Shown here piece after piece: positions 35,455-46,530 of a DNA stretch of 64,000 nucleotides (position 1 is the stretch's first letter; the number at the start of each line of letters is the position of its first letter). The stretch comes from Lentinus brumalis (Eukaryota; Basidiomycota; Agaricomycetes; Polyporales; Polyporaceae), in the NCBI GenBank assembly GCA_001792895.1, contig MARA01000022.1, forward strand, positions 124,001 to 188,000, read 5' to 3'. The position numbers and the translations under genes were made by a program. The notes beneath the pieces were generated by a model. It worked only from the letters and a program-made list of their open reading frames with translations. It searched no databases and was not told where the DNA came from.

Positions 35455-36303
35455 GGCCCACACGTCAAGCAAGTGTCGGGGGATGTGGGCACCAGAGACA
35501 TTGGTGCAGCTTGCACTCCGATTGGTCTGTCGGTTTTGTACAGTAGAGATACCTCCGTGCTCGGCCGCTAATACGTGTGTCTATGTGTTGGGCTGTATGA
35601 TACAGATATCTCGAGTGATTGGCGTTACGTCTCATCTACTTTTGTATATGTGACTGTCGATTCAATAACTATTGGAACCACTGTACTTCCGAGTCTGGTC
35701 AATCGCTGAACGAATACGTGCGAGCGGAGGCTGCCGGCTGCATATGATAGCTCGCTCTGTCTGTTGCTTTCCATCGGGCTAGCTACAGCCGTGAGTCCCA
35801 CCGTTGCCTCAATATCCCTTTGACGGTTTTGTACAGATAGCAGCACAAGAGTTTCATTTGCACTGGAGGATACCGGCGTTGCCAATGAGCCATCAGTGAA
35901 ACAGTGAATCAATTTCTAGGCCAACCATCTGAGAAGCAGGGGAAGACCGCCCGGTACAAGTTCACCAAGCTCAAAGAACGACCCCCCCCCCTTGGGAGAT
36001 GGCGGTGTCGCCACCATTCGCTCGCGCGACCACGGGAAGAGGGCAGAGCTCAAGCCAACGGCGGCGACTGTGCATACATGAGACGACGTTATAGACTACA
36101 TTATCAATAAGAAACCAATGAGAGGGATAGCAGGAACGACTGTCTTCCGCTACTGAACTAGAGGCTGGCTTGCGAGCCTAGGTTAACGTCTGTACGAAAG
36201 GCTTTGAATCTTATCTTATCTGCTTTGAGATTAGATATGCATGCCTTGAAGTCGATGATGAGAACGTTGACCAGAGACCTCTGCCTCATCCCGAGCGATC
36301 CCA
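35455..36303. other. Intergenic with GATA-type promoter element
   Basis: The only recognisable element is TTATCTTATCTG at 36211-36222 (listed separately). A run of nine C occurs near 35984. No gene recognised. Confidence 0.4.
36211..36222 (-). promoter_or_regulatory. Tandem GATA-type site
   Basis: TTATCTTATCTG is CAGATAAGATAA on the other strand: two overlapping GATA-factor sites 82 bp before the dipeptidase start. The same 12-mer lies 97 bp before the start of the tandem copy. In fungi such sites bind AreA/Gat1-type nitrogen regulators. Confidence 0.45.
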
Positions 36304-38220
36304 ATGGCGACTCCCAGCCAGTTCCTCAAGTTCGTCGACGACAATGCCGACAAGTTTATCAAAAGACTGGGCGAGGCTGTCGCGATCCCCAGGCAAGTCG
36401 CATGAGTCGTTCATGTCCGACCGGCGTGTGCTCATTCGCACCCAGTGTGAGCGGCGATGGCAAGTACAGACCCGAAGTCTTCAGGATGTCAGCGTGGCTG
36501 GACGGGCAGCTGCAGAGCCTCGGGGTGACGACCAAGCTCGTCGATCTTGGCAAGCACGTCATGGACGACCAGGAACTGCCTCTGCCACCCGCCATCCTCG
36601 GCAGGATTGGAGACGATCCCAAGAAGAAGACCGTGCTCATCTACGGCCACTACGATGTCCAGCCGGTGCGTAGATCTGAGTCAGTGCATCTCGTCTGCCG
36701 GACGATTGACCGCTCGATCATCTGGGCGCTAGGCGCAGAAGAGCGATGGCTGGGACACCGAGCCGTTCACACTCGTCGTGGACGAGAATACGGGCAAGCT
36801 CATCGGACGCGGGTCGACGGACGACAAGGGGCCGATCCTCGGCTGGCTCAACGTGCTCGAGGCGCACAAGACGCTCGGGCTCGAGCTCCCGGTGAACCTG
36901 CGTTTCTGCTTCGAGGGGATGGAGGAGAACGGCAGCGAGGGTCTCGATGATCTGATCAAGACGGAGGTCACGAAGGGCAAAGAGAGCTGGTTCGACGGGG
37001 TCGATTGTGTCTGCATCGTACGTCCGTCATATCGTCTCCCCGCATGCATCGTCTCGAGCCCCCGCCCTCCTCGCAGTCGGACAACTACTGGCTCAACTCC
37101 CGGACGCCATGTCTCACGTACGGCCTGCGCGGCCTGGTGTACTTCAAGCTCACGATCTCTGGTCCCGCCCGCGACCTCCACTCCGGCGTCTTCGGGCGCA
37201 TGGTGCACGAGCCCATGACCGATCTCATCACCATCATGGGCAAGCTTGTCACGCCGGACGGCACCATCCTGGTCCCCGGCGTCGAGGACATGGTTCCTTC
37301 CGCCCAAGATGACGAAATGTGAGTGCGGTGATCTGCGACCGATGGACGTGATTGACGATGTACTCAGCGCCATCTACGAGAAGCTCGACTACTCTGTCAA
37401 GGATGTCGAAGAGGCCGTTGGTGCGCCGATCACGTTGTCCCAGGACAAGGTCTCGGTCATCATGGGTCGCATGCGGCTGCCTTCCCTCTCGCTGCATGGC
37501 ATAGAAGGCGCCTTCTATGGCCCGGGTGCGAAGACCGTTATCCCTGCCAGCGTATCGGGCAAGTTCTCCATCCGGTGTGTTTTCCCTGTTCTCCGTCTCT
37601 GCGTGCCTATATCACTAACAGAGTTGCGTCATCAGTATCGTTCCGCCGCAGACACCCGAGGCGATCGAGCCGTTGGTGAAGAAATACGTCGAGCAGGAGT
37701 TCGCGAAGCTTAACTCCAAGAACAAGCTCAAGATCGAGAACCTGCACGACGGCCGCCCATGGCTCGCAGACCATAGGCACTGGAACTATGAGGCTGCCAT
37801 TCGTGCGACCGAGGTGCGCTACGCCGCCACTTGGCTCTGAGCGTTCCTAAAAGGCTCGCATGCTGACCAACGAACTATACTCGGCAGGCGGTCTACAAGC
37901 GTTCTCCGGATCTCACTCGTGAAGGTGGTTCGATCCCGGTGACGCTCACGTTTGCGGAGTCGCTGGGCGTGAATGTGCTTCTGCTGCCCATGGGACGTGG
38001 AGACGATGGTGCTCAGTAAGTTGCGCTTGCTTTGGTCGTTCGGCAATCGCACTTAATCCCCTTATTCTCGCAGCTCTACGAACGAGAAGATCGATCGCTC
38101 GAACTTCATTGAGGGTGTAAGTTTGCGCGTTCAGTGAGTGTTGATGGGAGTTGTTGACGGATCAAACAGAGCAAACTTCTGGGCACGTACCTCTACGAGG
38201 TCGGTGCCATCAAGGCGTGA
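36304..38220 (+). CDS. M20 metallodipeptidase, DUG1-type, copy 1
   Basis: Nine exons (36304-36392, 36446-36665, 36733-37017, 37077-37318, 37368-37574, 37636-37813, 37888-38015, 38074-38116, 38170-38220) encode 480 residues, matching Dug1 length (481). Metal-site motifs are HYDVQP (98-103), [10 protein letters not shown] (about 129-138) and [10 protein letters not shown] (about 164-173). Dug1 is a cytosolic Zn/Mn Cys-Gly dipeptidase in glutathione breakdown. The first intron begins with GC (GCAAGT), as in the twin gene. The acceptor at 36733, giving QPAQKSDGW, is preferred to one six bases later. A tandem GATA site upstream hints at nitrogen control. The substrate of each copy is unknown. Confidence 0.9.
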
Positions 38221-38879
38221 GACGGGGCGAGCGTCACAAGATCTCGGGGGTCGGAAAGAAACAAGAGAAGCAGACAACCAATTGGTATATCATGATGTAT
38301 TGTGGCATTGCACTCACTGTAGCGACTTGGACGTCCAATGTAGCCATTCCTGTAACAGTGCACAAGGTGCCCCATTTCCTGGAGGCCGAGTGGAACTTCT
38401 ACCGCGACGATCAAGGAAGACGAAGAGCGAGGCTGATCCAAGCTTGCTCATGCGGCGCGGGCCAACTGCGACTTCTCTCCAATAACCTAGCGTGGACCCT
38501 GCTTAACACCCAGTGCTGTGGTTGCCCATGTGAGGAAAGGTATGTGATCGCGTCATCTGTTCTCCGCGGTCTTTCTCACCTTCTAGGTAACCCCAAAGTT
38601 TGTTGTAGCCCGGAGGATTCTTCTTCTCTTCTCTTACGCCATCCCACGGCAACACCAAAAGCAACACACCGCTATCAGACGGGAATTCTCGCAAGTCCCT
38701 GCCCGCCTGTAGCCGCAGGATTCCAACATTGTCTCGCGTGACTCTAGTGCCTAGTGCCTAGGACGCCGCATACTTGCCCCAGTACCCCGGGTTTATATCG
38801 CTCCTCCAGCCAGAAGCTGCAGTGGAACCTCCAAGATGATTCTCGACGGGATGAAGTCCGACCACGCGCCTGGTTGACC
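38221..38879. other. Intergenic between dipeptidase copy 1 and P450 relict
   Basis: No supported feature; a TTATAT stretch near 38792 may be the old promoter of the P450 relict that follows. Confidence 0.35.
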
Positions 38880-39365
38880 AGTGCTCACTGCTTTCAGTCA
38901 TGCACTCGTGACGTACGCTCTCAGCAAGCGCTCAACGTCTCTGCAGAACGAGCGGGTTACCTCTTCCCCCGGGCCCTTTTCCACTCCTGATGATCGGTCA
39001 TGTCCCCATGAAGAACGTGGTGATTGCGTATGGGGACCTCATTGCGAAGTACGGTGCGCAATTTTGATCTTCCTTCGTGGACTCGATGAACAACAGGTAA
39101 GGACTTGCTCCGAAACAGGTGAAGTCGTATATCTTGACGCATCTGGGCTGCTCATTATCGTACTTGGTACCCACCAAGCGGCTGCTGATCTGCTTATGAG
39201 ACGGTTGTCAAACTACTCCTTCTCCTCCATGGTAGCGCTGTACGTCCGTTCTTCCTTTTTCACTGGTTTGCTACGATGTGTGCTTAGTCACATCTTACCT
39301 CTAGCACTGGTTGGAACTTCTCGCTCGGTATCATACGCTACGGACCACAGTCACGGCGACGGTGA
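38880..39365 (+). pseudogene. Cytochrome P450 relict (exons 1-3)
   Basis: Three fossil exons are readable. The first ends in LPLPPGPFPLLMIGHVP and a KYG at 39049-39054 with a GT donor. The second (39119-39239) reads GEVVYLDASGLLIIVLGTHQ and is 121 nt against 130 in the intact genes, having lost three codons in frame at NYSFSS. The third (from 39305) reads TGWNFSLGIIRYGP and runs into a stop. Nothing of the I-helix or heme loop follows. It lies exactly between the two dipeptidase copies. Confidence 0.72.
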
Positions 39366-39715
39366 CGACTGATACACGAGTGCATGCATCAGAATGCCAT
39401 AGCAAGATAGCAAGATACTCCGCAGCACCAGGCACGCCGATACCTGGCTCGACTCGCCCGACACCCCTCACGAGGTCCAGTGAGTTATTGCAGTCGTAGT
39501 CTCTTACGTCTCGAATTGAGTACCCTGAGTGGCATGCTACCTAGCTGCGGCGCCCACGAACAAGAATCGAGCGGCATCGCTGACCATGAGCGGTTTTCTG
39601 GAGATTCGTTCCAGTTGGCCACGCTTCCAACCTCGGGTACGTATACGCTGTTGTGGGTCGGCTCGGTCGACTGTAACTTCAGATACTTGAGGCTGAGGCT
39701 GCTCAATGTCGAATC

Positions 39716-39753
39716 TTATCTTATCTGGAAGGCGATAGATCATCAGATAAGAT
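39716..39753. promoter_or_regulatory. GATA-type site cluster
   Basis: TTATCTTATCTG at 39716-39727, then CAGATAAGAT in inverse orientation at 39744-39753, 70-110 bp upstream of the dipeptidase start at 39824. Confidence 0.45.
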
Positions 39754-39823
39754 CAAGTCGCCCATGTTCTCCGAGTCCTCGAAGGTCCTCGACCCCCAGT
39801 GGCACACGTCCATACCCACCGCA

Positions 39824-41729
39824 ATGGCGACTCCTAACCAGTTCCTGAAGTTCGTCGATGACAATGCCGAAACGTTTATCAAAAGACTGGGCGAGGCTGT
39901 CGCGATCCCCAGGCAAGTCAGAGCATTCATGTATGTGACGAGTGCTCACACACCACCAGTGTGAGCGGCGATAGCTCGTACAGACCCGATGTCTTCAGAA
40001 TGTCAGCGTGGCTGGACGGGCAGCTGAAGAGCCTCGGGGTGGCGACTAAGCTCGTCGATCTTGGAAAGCACGTCATGGATGGCCAGGAATTGCCTCTGCC
40101 ACCCGCGATCCTCGGCAGGATCGGAGACGATCCCACGAAGAAGACTGTGCTCATCTACGGCCACTACGATGTCCAGCCGGTGCGTAGCTCAAATACAGTG
40201 CGTTTCATCTGCCGGAGGATTAACCGCTGGAATGTCCTTGGGCACTAGGCACAGAAGAGCGATGGATGGGACACGGAGCCGTTCACGCTCGCCATCGACG
40301 AGAAGACAGGTCAAATGATCGGCCGTGGGTCGACGGACGACAAGGGCCCCATTCTCGGCTGGCTCAACGTGCTTGAGGCGCACAAGACGCTCGGGCTCGA
40401 CCTGCCGGTGAACCTGTGCTTCTGCTTCGAGGGTATGGAGGAGAGTGGTAGCGAGGGCCTCGATGATTTGATCAAGACGGAAATTACAAAGGGCAAAGAG
40501 AGCTGGTTCGACGGTGTCGACTGCGTCTGCATCGTACGTCCATGATTTCGTCTCTCCTCATGCTCGCATCGTCTCATGCCTCCCGCCTTGTAGTCCGACA
40601 ACTACTGGCTCAACACCCGGACGCCCTGTCTCACGTACGGTCTGCGCGGTCTCGTATACTTCAAGATCACGATCTCGGGACCTGCACGCGACCTTCACTC
40701 AGGCGGGTTCGGGCGCATGGTACACGAGCCCATGACCGATATGGTTAACATTCTGAGCAAGCTCGTCGCGCCAGACGGCACAATCCTTGTCCCTGGAGTT
40801 GACGACCTGGTTCCTGCAGCTCAAGATGAGGAGATGTGAGTGTGGCGGTTCCTGACATCCAGGGGCGCCGTTGACGGGCTACGCAGCGCCATCTACGAAA
40901 AGCTCGACTACTCTGTGCAAGATGTCGAGGACGCGATCGGCGCACCGGTCACCCTCTCTCAAGACAAGGTATCTGTCCTCATGGGACGCATGCGTCTGCC
41001 TGCCCTCTCGATCCATGGCATCGAGGGTGCGTTCTCCGGTCCGGGTGCGAAGACCGTCATCCCCGCCAGCGTATCTGGCAAATTCTCCATCCGGTAGGTC
41101 TCGACCGTGACCATGATCGGTTGCTCGCTGAACTGAGTGCTTGTTGGAAAAGCATCGTGCCCCCACAAACACCGGAGGCGGTCGATGCTCTGGTTCAGAC
41201 ATACATCGAGCAAGAGTTCGCGAAGCTCCACTCGAAGAACACGCTCAAAATCGAGAACCTCCACAATGGCCGCCCGTGGGCGGCGGATCCCAAGCATTGG
41301 AACTATGAGGCTGCGATTCGTGCGACTGAGGTGCGCTGTTCCGCTGCTTCACTTTGAACAACTCGGATGCTGACCGATGTATGTACTCAATAGGCGGTGT
41401 ACAAGCGCTCTCCCGATCTCACTCGTGAGGGTGGTTCGATTCCTGTGACATTGTCGTTTGCCGAGCGGCTGGGAGTCAACGTCCTGCTACTGCCCATGGG
41501 CCGTGGTGACGACGGTGCACAGTAAGCATCCTGCTTCTCTGTTCGCCCGAAGCTCGCGCTGACAACCGCGACTTCCCTTGCAGCTCTACGAACGAGAAAC
41601 TGGACCGCTCGAACTTCATCGAGGGTGTGAGTCCGCAGTTGAAGTGTCATTCACGCGAGTTACTGACTTGCACCGCAGACGAAGCTTCTGGGCACGTACC
41701 TCTACGAGGTCGGTGCTATCAAGGCATGA
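39824..41729 (+). CDS. M20 metallodipeptidase, DUG1-type, copy 2
   Basis: Exons 39824-39912, 39960-40179, 40249-40533, 40594-40835, 40887-41093, 41153-41330, 41394-41521, 41584-41626 and 41679-41729 encode 480 residues. All nine exons have the same length as those of the gene at 36304, and the GC-AG first intron is kept, while introns differ in sequence. Motifs [16 protein letters not shown] and [10 protein letters not shown] are intact, so both copies should be active. A longer in-frame start at 39764 is rejected because the twin starts at the equivalent of 39824. Expected to be a cytosolic metal-dependent dipeptidase. Tandem duplicate; division of labour is unknown. Confidence 0.9.
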
Positions 41730-42320
41730 GAGACGGGTCAAAAGAAGGAAGCGAACTAACGTCCAAATCGAAATATCAATCTGTATACCCTGATGTATCG
41801 TGACGCCGTACTCACCATAACTATTATACAGTGTTGTTCGAGGCTCACCGGCAAACAATGTCACCCAAGAGACACAGCTTGAAGCAAGTGCACGGAACGC
41901 CTCCGCAAGCTGATTTGCGGCCTGTCGGTGGGTCTATACTATCCGTGTCTGAGATCTGAAGGGTAGTATGCGGCGCCCTGCAGGCTCTGTGCCGCCGCAG
42001 AACTCATGGTGCGTCCCATACATCGCGTCTGCTTTCCATGCTGCCACAGCTGGTATCCCTATCGCCATCGCCAGCCGTCTGTTGAGATATATATCTACCA
42101 AAGCTCAGCAGGTTATACTCTATCGAGGCAATCACGGTGCACGCGCCATGAGTGCAGGTATGTCGTAACACATTCTCCACGGGCGCAAAGGCAACTGAGC
42201 ACTCAGGGATACTCTCTGCAGCTACCGCATGTCGCCGTTCGTGTTCAATCGAAGATCCTGGTTGCGGTACCTCGCGACACTTGCGTCCTTTACGTCATCC
42301 CTCATGCCTCATCTCGCTTC

Positions 42321-42600
42321 TCACGACCGGGCTCCGTGCCAGTATGGATGTAAGTTATTTCCCGAGAGGATGATGGAGTGAGGTGAGTGTACTTCGGCGG
42401 CGCCCAAGAAGTCTTGGGCGGCAGCGTTGATGTTTCCTAGGGTGGGCGATTCTAAATCTTTGAATGCGGCGTCAAATCCGGCGCGAGCATCGTGGAACTC
42501 GCTCACACCGTGCGTACCGATAACGTTGCTGGCGAGGTGAGTCGTGTTGGCGGCCAGGGTGGTTCAAGTTCTGAAGCGCCGTGACTCTTACATCCTGTCT
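42321..42600 (-). pseudogene. Possible coding remnant, family not recognised
   Basis: On the - strand HLASNVIGTHGVSEFHDARA and FDAAFKDLESPTLGNINAAA look like ordinary globular protein sequence, followed by QDFLGAAEVHS. Further 5' the reading VRVTALQNLN is one frame off, or is part of an intron starting GTAAGA at about 42598. No start or partner exons were found. I cannot name the family, and this may not be coding. Confidence 0.25.
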
Positions 42601-44076
42601 GTCTTGCGTCTCACTAGGTTCTGATTGACAGCAGGTCCGTGGCTTTCGGGACGATGTGACGTTGGACGCTTGTGGCTTTCAACGGTCTTGCTGTCTGACG
42701 AAGCGCTTCCAAACTCCCGTCCATAACGACCACGCGTTTCCAGGAACTCCTATCCCCCTTCATAGCATGCGGCTACAAGACGCTCTGCAACTTGCTTCGC
42801 TTCCTGAGCGCATCGGCCGTGCGATGATCTCTCTTATTGGGGGAGTAATCAGCCTCTGGGCGGTGCCGCTTCCAAAGCTTTTTCATTCGATTCATACGAG
42901 AGATAGGGAGATAGGAGTCTTTTGGAACACCTGAAGTTTTCGCGAACATGAGAATGCGGGCTGTCATTACGACTGATGCTTATACCCTTCCAGGTGACAC
43001 TGGGGCTGTATGAACGTAGGCATGGTGATACCGGTATACACGGCAGGCCTGCATTCGGAATGCCGTCGGTCGCCCCATCGCTCACTAAACGGAGGCACAT
43101 CTGGTATTCATGAAGAGCTGTCCAACCTCAGGCCTGAGGGCTCAATGTCCCGACACTCGTCCATTGCGTCCGTGCATCGTGCGCCGGAATCGTGACCTCC
43201 CTTTCCTCAAGCCTATCCTTTGACGATGGCGATTCTCGAGCGGCTGCGTACGTGAGTTTCCACGCTGGACGGGGACTGCCAACTTCGCAGCGCTCAAAAC
43301 ACAGAACGGCGACATTTACGGAAGAGCATCTGCCACAAGTGTCCGATGCAGTCCCTGCGACACACAGGGCTGATTACCGCTGGCCTCTAGGCTTGTTTTT
43401 GAGCGGGTGCTTTATGGCATAGGTGATTCCTCCTTGAACCTCTCATGCAATACCCTTTCCTAACCGTACATTTTGTCAAAATAGCGCATCCCAGGTGTCA
43501 AGTGTCGAAGCCACCGCAGGCAGGCTAGCTGTAGAAATTGATTAGATAAGATCCTGGATGCCCTGGACTGTCTGGCGGACGCCACGCCGGCCAATGATTG
43601 GATCAGCGGGACATAAGTCTCCCCACCGCCCAACTGATCTCGCAAGATCGAGCTCGCGGCTCTCGCCAGCGCGGAGTCTGCGTCGTCTTGTCTCTCTCAT
43701 CTCACTGTTATGCATCTATCTCCGATGCTGTCTTGTACTGAATGTGTACTTAGGTTGGACCTCCCGCGTTTGCACTGTCAAACGCCACTTCTTTGCCCCT
43801 ACCCCGCTCGTTCCCTCGCCGATTTGAACTTTATCCCCTGGCAGCGGGTCCTCATTCAATACCATCGCGCCGGTCTTCCCTATCAGGGACCTACGTCTCG
43901 CCCATATCGGCGGTGTAGCCAGCGGACGGGACCGAAGGTGGCTGTAACTGTGAGTGTTGCACGACAGGTGTTACTTGACCGCTGGGACGTCGTCAGTCCG
44001 GAGGATGTCCGCCCCTGTCAGAGTCTCTCCTGCTCTCTCACGAATTCTGACGCTCTGAGTTTCAGACACAGCCGCT

Positions 44077-44084
44077 ATATATAG
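44077..44084 (+). promoter_or_regulatory. TATA-like element
   Basis: TATATATA, 18 bp before the first in-frame ATG (44102) and 66 bp before the second (44150). The spacing favours the second as the start codon. Confidence 0.4.
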
Positions 44085-44149
44085 TCCTAGGACATCTAAG
44101 GATGACCGCCCCATCTACCCGCGAAGCCCTCCACTCCAACTCACGCGGC

Positions 44150-46211
44150 ATGCTTGCTTCCCCTCTTGAGGCTGCGCTATTCCTCTCATTTTGTCTTCTT
44201 TTCGTCTTTGGTATTGAATCCCGCCGGCGCGCCGCCCGCAAATTGCCCCTACCACCGGGACCTCCGCCCCTTCCTTTGCTGGGGAACATCCTCGATGTCC
44301 CGAAGTCAATATGTGCCGAGGAGTACAACGCCCTCAACGTTAAGTATGGTAAGACCGTACCTCGTAGATCTGTCCGGGGCGCAACTGATCTTGTTCACAG
44401 GGGATATCGTGCACTTGAACGTCCTCGGTCAACATATGATCATCCTTGGCTCCTTGGAGGCTGCGTCGGAACTGTTGGATAAACGATCCGCAAACTACTC
44501 CGGGAAACCTGCGTCGGCCATGGCTGATCTGTGAGTATTGCATCGACTTGTCACAGTTCCATTCCCCTGACCCTATAACCAGGATCGGCTTGGACTGGAA
44601 CGTTGCGCTGTTAGGAAATGGTGAAACCTGGCGGAAACACAGGAAGGAGTTCCACCGCTTCTTCAGCGTCGCATCCGTTGCCCGATATAACGACCTCATT
44701 GAGATCGGAGCCCGGCAATTCCTCAGGAAGCTGCTAGAGACCCCTGCGGTCTTCTCCGAGCACGCTCAATTGTGAGTCCGCGCTCTCACCTCGGTGTGCT
44801 GCGCTGATACGCCCCACCGTAACAGCTCGTTCGGCGCGACCGTCATGCGGGTCGTCTACGGTATCGAGGTCAAGAGCAAGGAGAACGAGTATCTTTCGCT
44901 AGCAGAGGAAGGAAACGACATCTTCCAGAAGGCGTTCGTTCCGGGCAAGTACCTTGTCGAGACCTTCCCTTTCCTCAAACATGTACCTGCGTGGCTTCCC
45001 GGCGCTGGCTTCCGGCGAGATGCTGCTGCATGGAGTGAGGTTTACTTCCAGACCCGGTACAAGCCCTTCCAAGCCACTTTGGAAAGAATGGTACGTGTCG
45101 TGTTCGATCGCTCCAGAAGTGAGGTGCTGATGCTCGACGCGGCAGCATCGTGAGGGGCCCGACTCCTCAATGGTGGCTACTATGATGCGAGGAATCCTGG
45201 AAGGAGAGAAGATCACAGTCGAGGACGAGGTTATTGCACGGGACGTGGCCGGAGCCATCTACCTGGGTACGTTATTGGCCCTGGCCGCAGTGACGAGGCT
45301 AATATTATCCAACTCCCCAGCCGGAGCGGAAACTGTGAGTATCGACTCGTTGCAACTCCACCTAGCTAACGACGAACTTCGTAGACGTTGACCGCCATCC
45401 GCGTATTCTTCCTCGCAATGCTCAGCTACCCGGAAGTTCAGAAGCGCGCCCAGGAAGAGCTTGATGCAGTCGTAGGACCCGATCGTCTGCCGACGCTCAA
45501 CGACCGCCCATCCTTGCCATACATCGAAGCGATGCTTTGCGAGTGCTTCCGGTGGCGACCAGTTCTGCCTCTCGCCCTCCCACGGACTTCTGCGGCCGAT
45601 GATGAGTACCAGGGCTACTTTATACCCAAAGGATCCATTGTTTTGGCCAACTCTTGGTACGTCCGGGAGTCGCAGAGCCTTAACCACCGTAATCCGAGGC
45701 AGAATGCTGATGTCGAGGCGCCGCAGGATCTTCTCGCGCGATCCGCGCTACTACCCACAGCCGGATAGGTTCATGCCTGAGCGGTTCCTCAAAGACGGAA
45801 AGATCAATCCGGATGTACGAGACCCGCGCGTGTTTGCCTTCGGATACGGACGCAGGTGTGTCCCGACTTCTGGCGGTTTACATAGCCACGTTGACGCATG
45901 CGACCTAGGATCTGTCCCGGCCGCCATTTCGGCGAGGCCTCTGTGTTCATCAACATCGCATCTGTCTTACATTCATTCACCGTTGAGCCCCCTCTGGACG
46001 AGGCGGGCAAGCCATTCGTTCCCGAAGTCAAGATGACTACTGGTTTCCTCTCGTGAGTCGCACTCTCCCATGTTTCTATCGCCCCTGTCGGAAGTGCTGA
46101 CTTACTCGCAGGTGCCCGGAGCCTTTCGACTGCAGGATCACGCCGAGGTCTGCCACTGCCGAGGCTCTTGTCGTCGCTGACAGCGTAGATGCTGTGGAAC
46201 GTGGGGAGTAA
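44150..46211 (+). CDS. Cytochrome P450 monooxygenase (intact, GAET variant)
   Basis: Exons 44150-44348, 44401-44530, 44583-44771, 44826-45090, 45146-45266, 45321-45334, 45385-45656, 45727-45855, 45909-46052 and 46112-46211 encode 520 residues (536 if the ATG at 44102 is used). That upstream ATG lies only 18 bp past a TATA box, so MLASPLEAALFL, at the membrane anchor, is preferred. Motifs are LPLPPGPPPLPLLGN, ECFR, PERF and FGYGRRICPGRHFG. Two oddities: the I-helix reads AGAET instead of AGADT, replacing the Asp next to the oxygen-activating Thr with Glu, and the residue after HF in the heme loop is G rather than A. It is the most diverged P450 here. Substrate unknown. Confidence 0.86.
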
Positions 46212-46530
46212 TGCCTTGCGTCAATGGATCCACTTATATCATTGTCAGCATTGACCCCTCTTCCTTTTGCCCATTTTAAGGAATCCGCATTGGCGGAGAG
46301 ATGTATGGTCTACAGTGGCTTGACAACACAAAGAGATGGGAAGGACCTTAACCGCGACTCAATGCGTGGTTCTATTTAGCGCGCGTCGGTGGGCCAAGGC
46401 GCAAAGACCTGAAAGAGTATGCGTATACCCATATATAATCATTCCGACCTCCCAGAGTTGCACCCCACCTTCCCAATTCATACTACCTAACCACCTCCAC
46501 TGCCCCCAACATCCCACAACACTACGGAGC
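46212..46530. other. Intergenic, promoter of the next gene
   Basis: TATATAA at 46432-46438 is about 95 bp before the ATG at 46531. Nothing else noted. Confidence 0.4.

Larger units (their letters stand above)
41730..44149. other. Gene-poor stretch
   Basis: About 2.4 kb without a supported intact gene. A possible - strand remnant is at 42321-42600 (listed separately). TATATATA at 44077-44084 precedes the next P450. Other frames are short and unlike known proteins. Confidence 0.4.
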
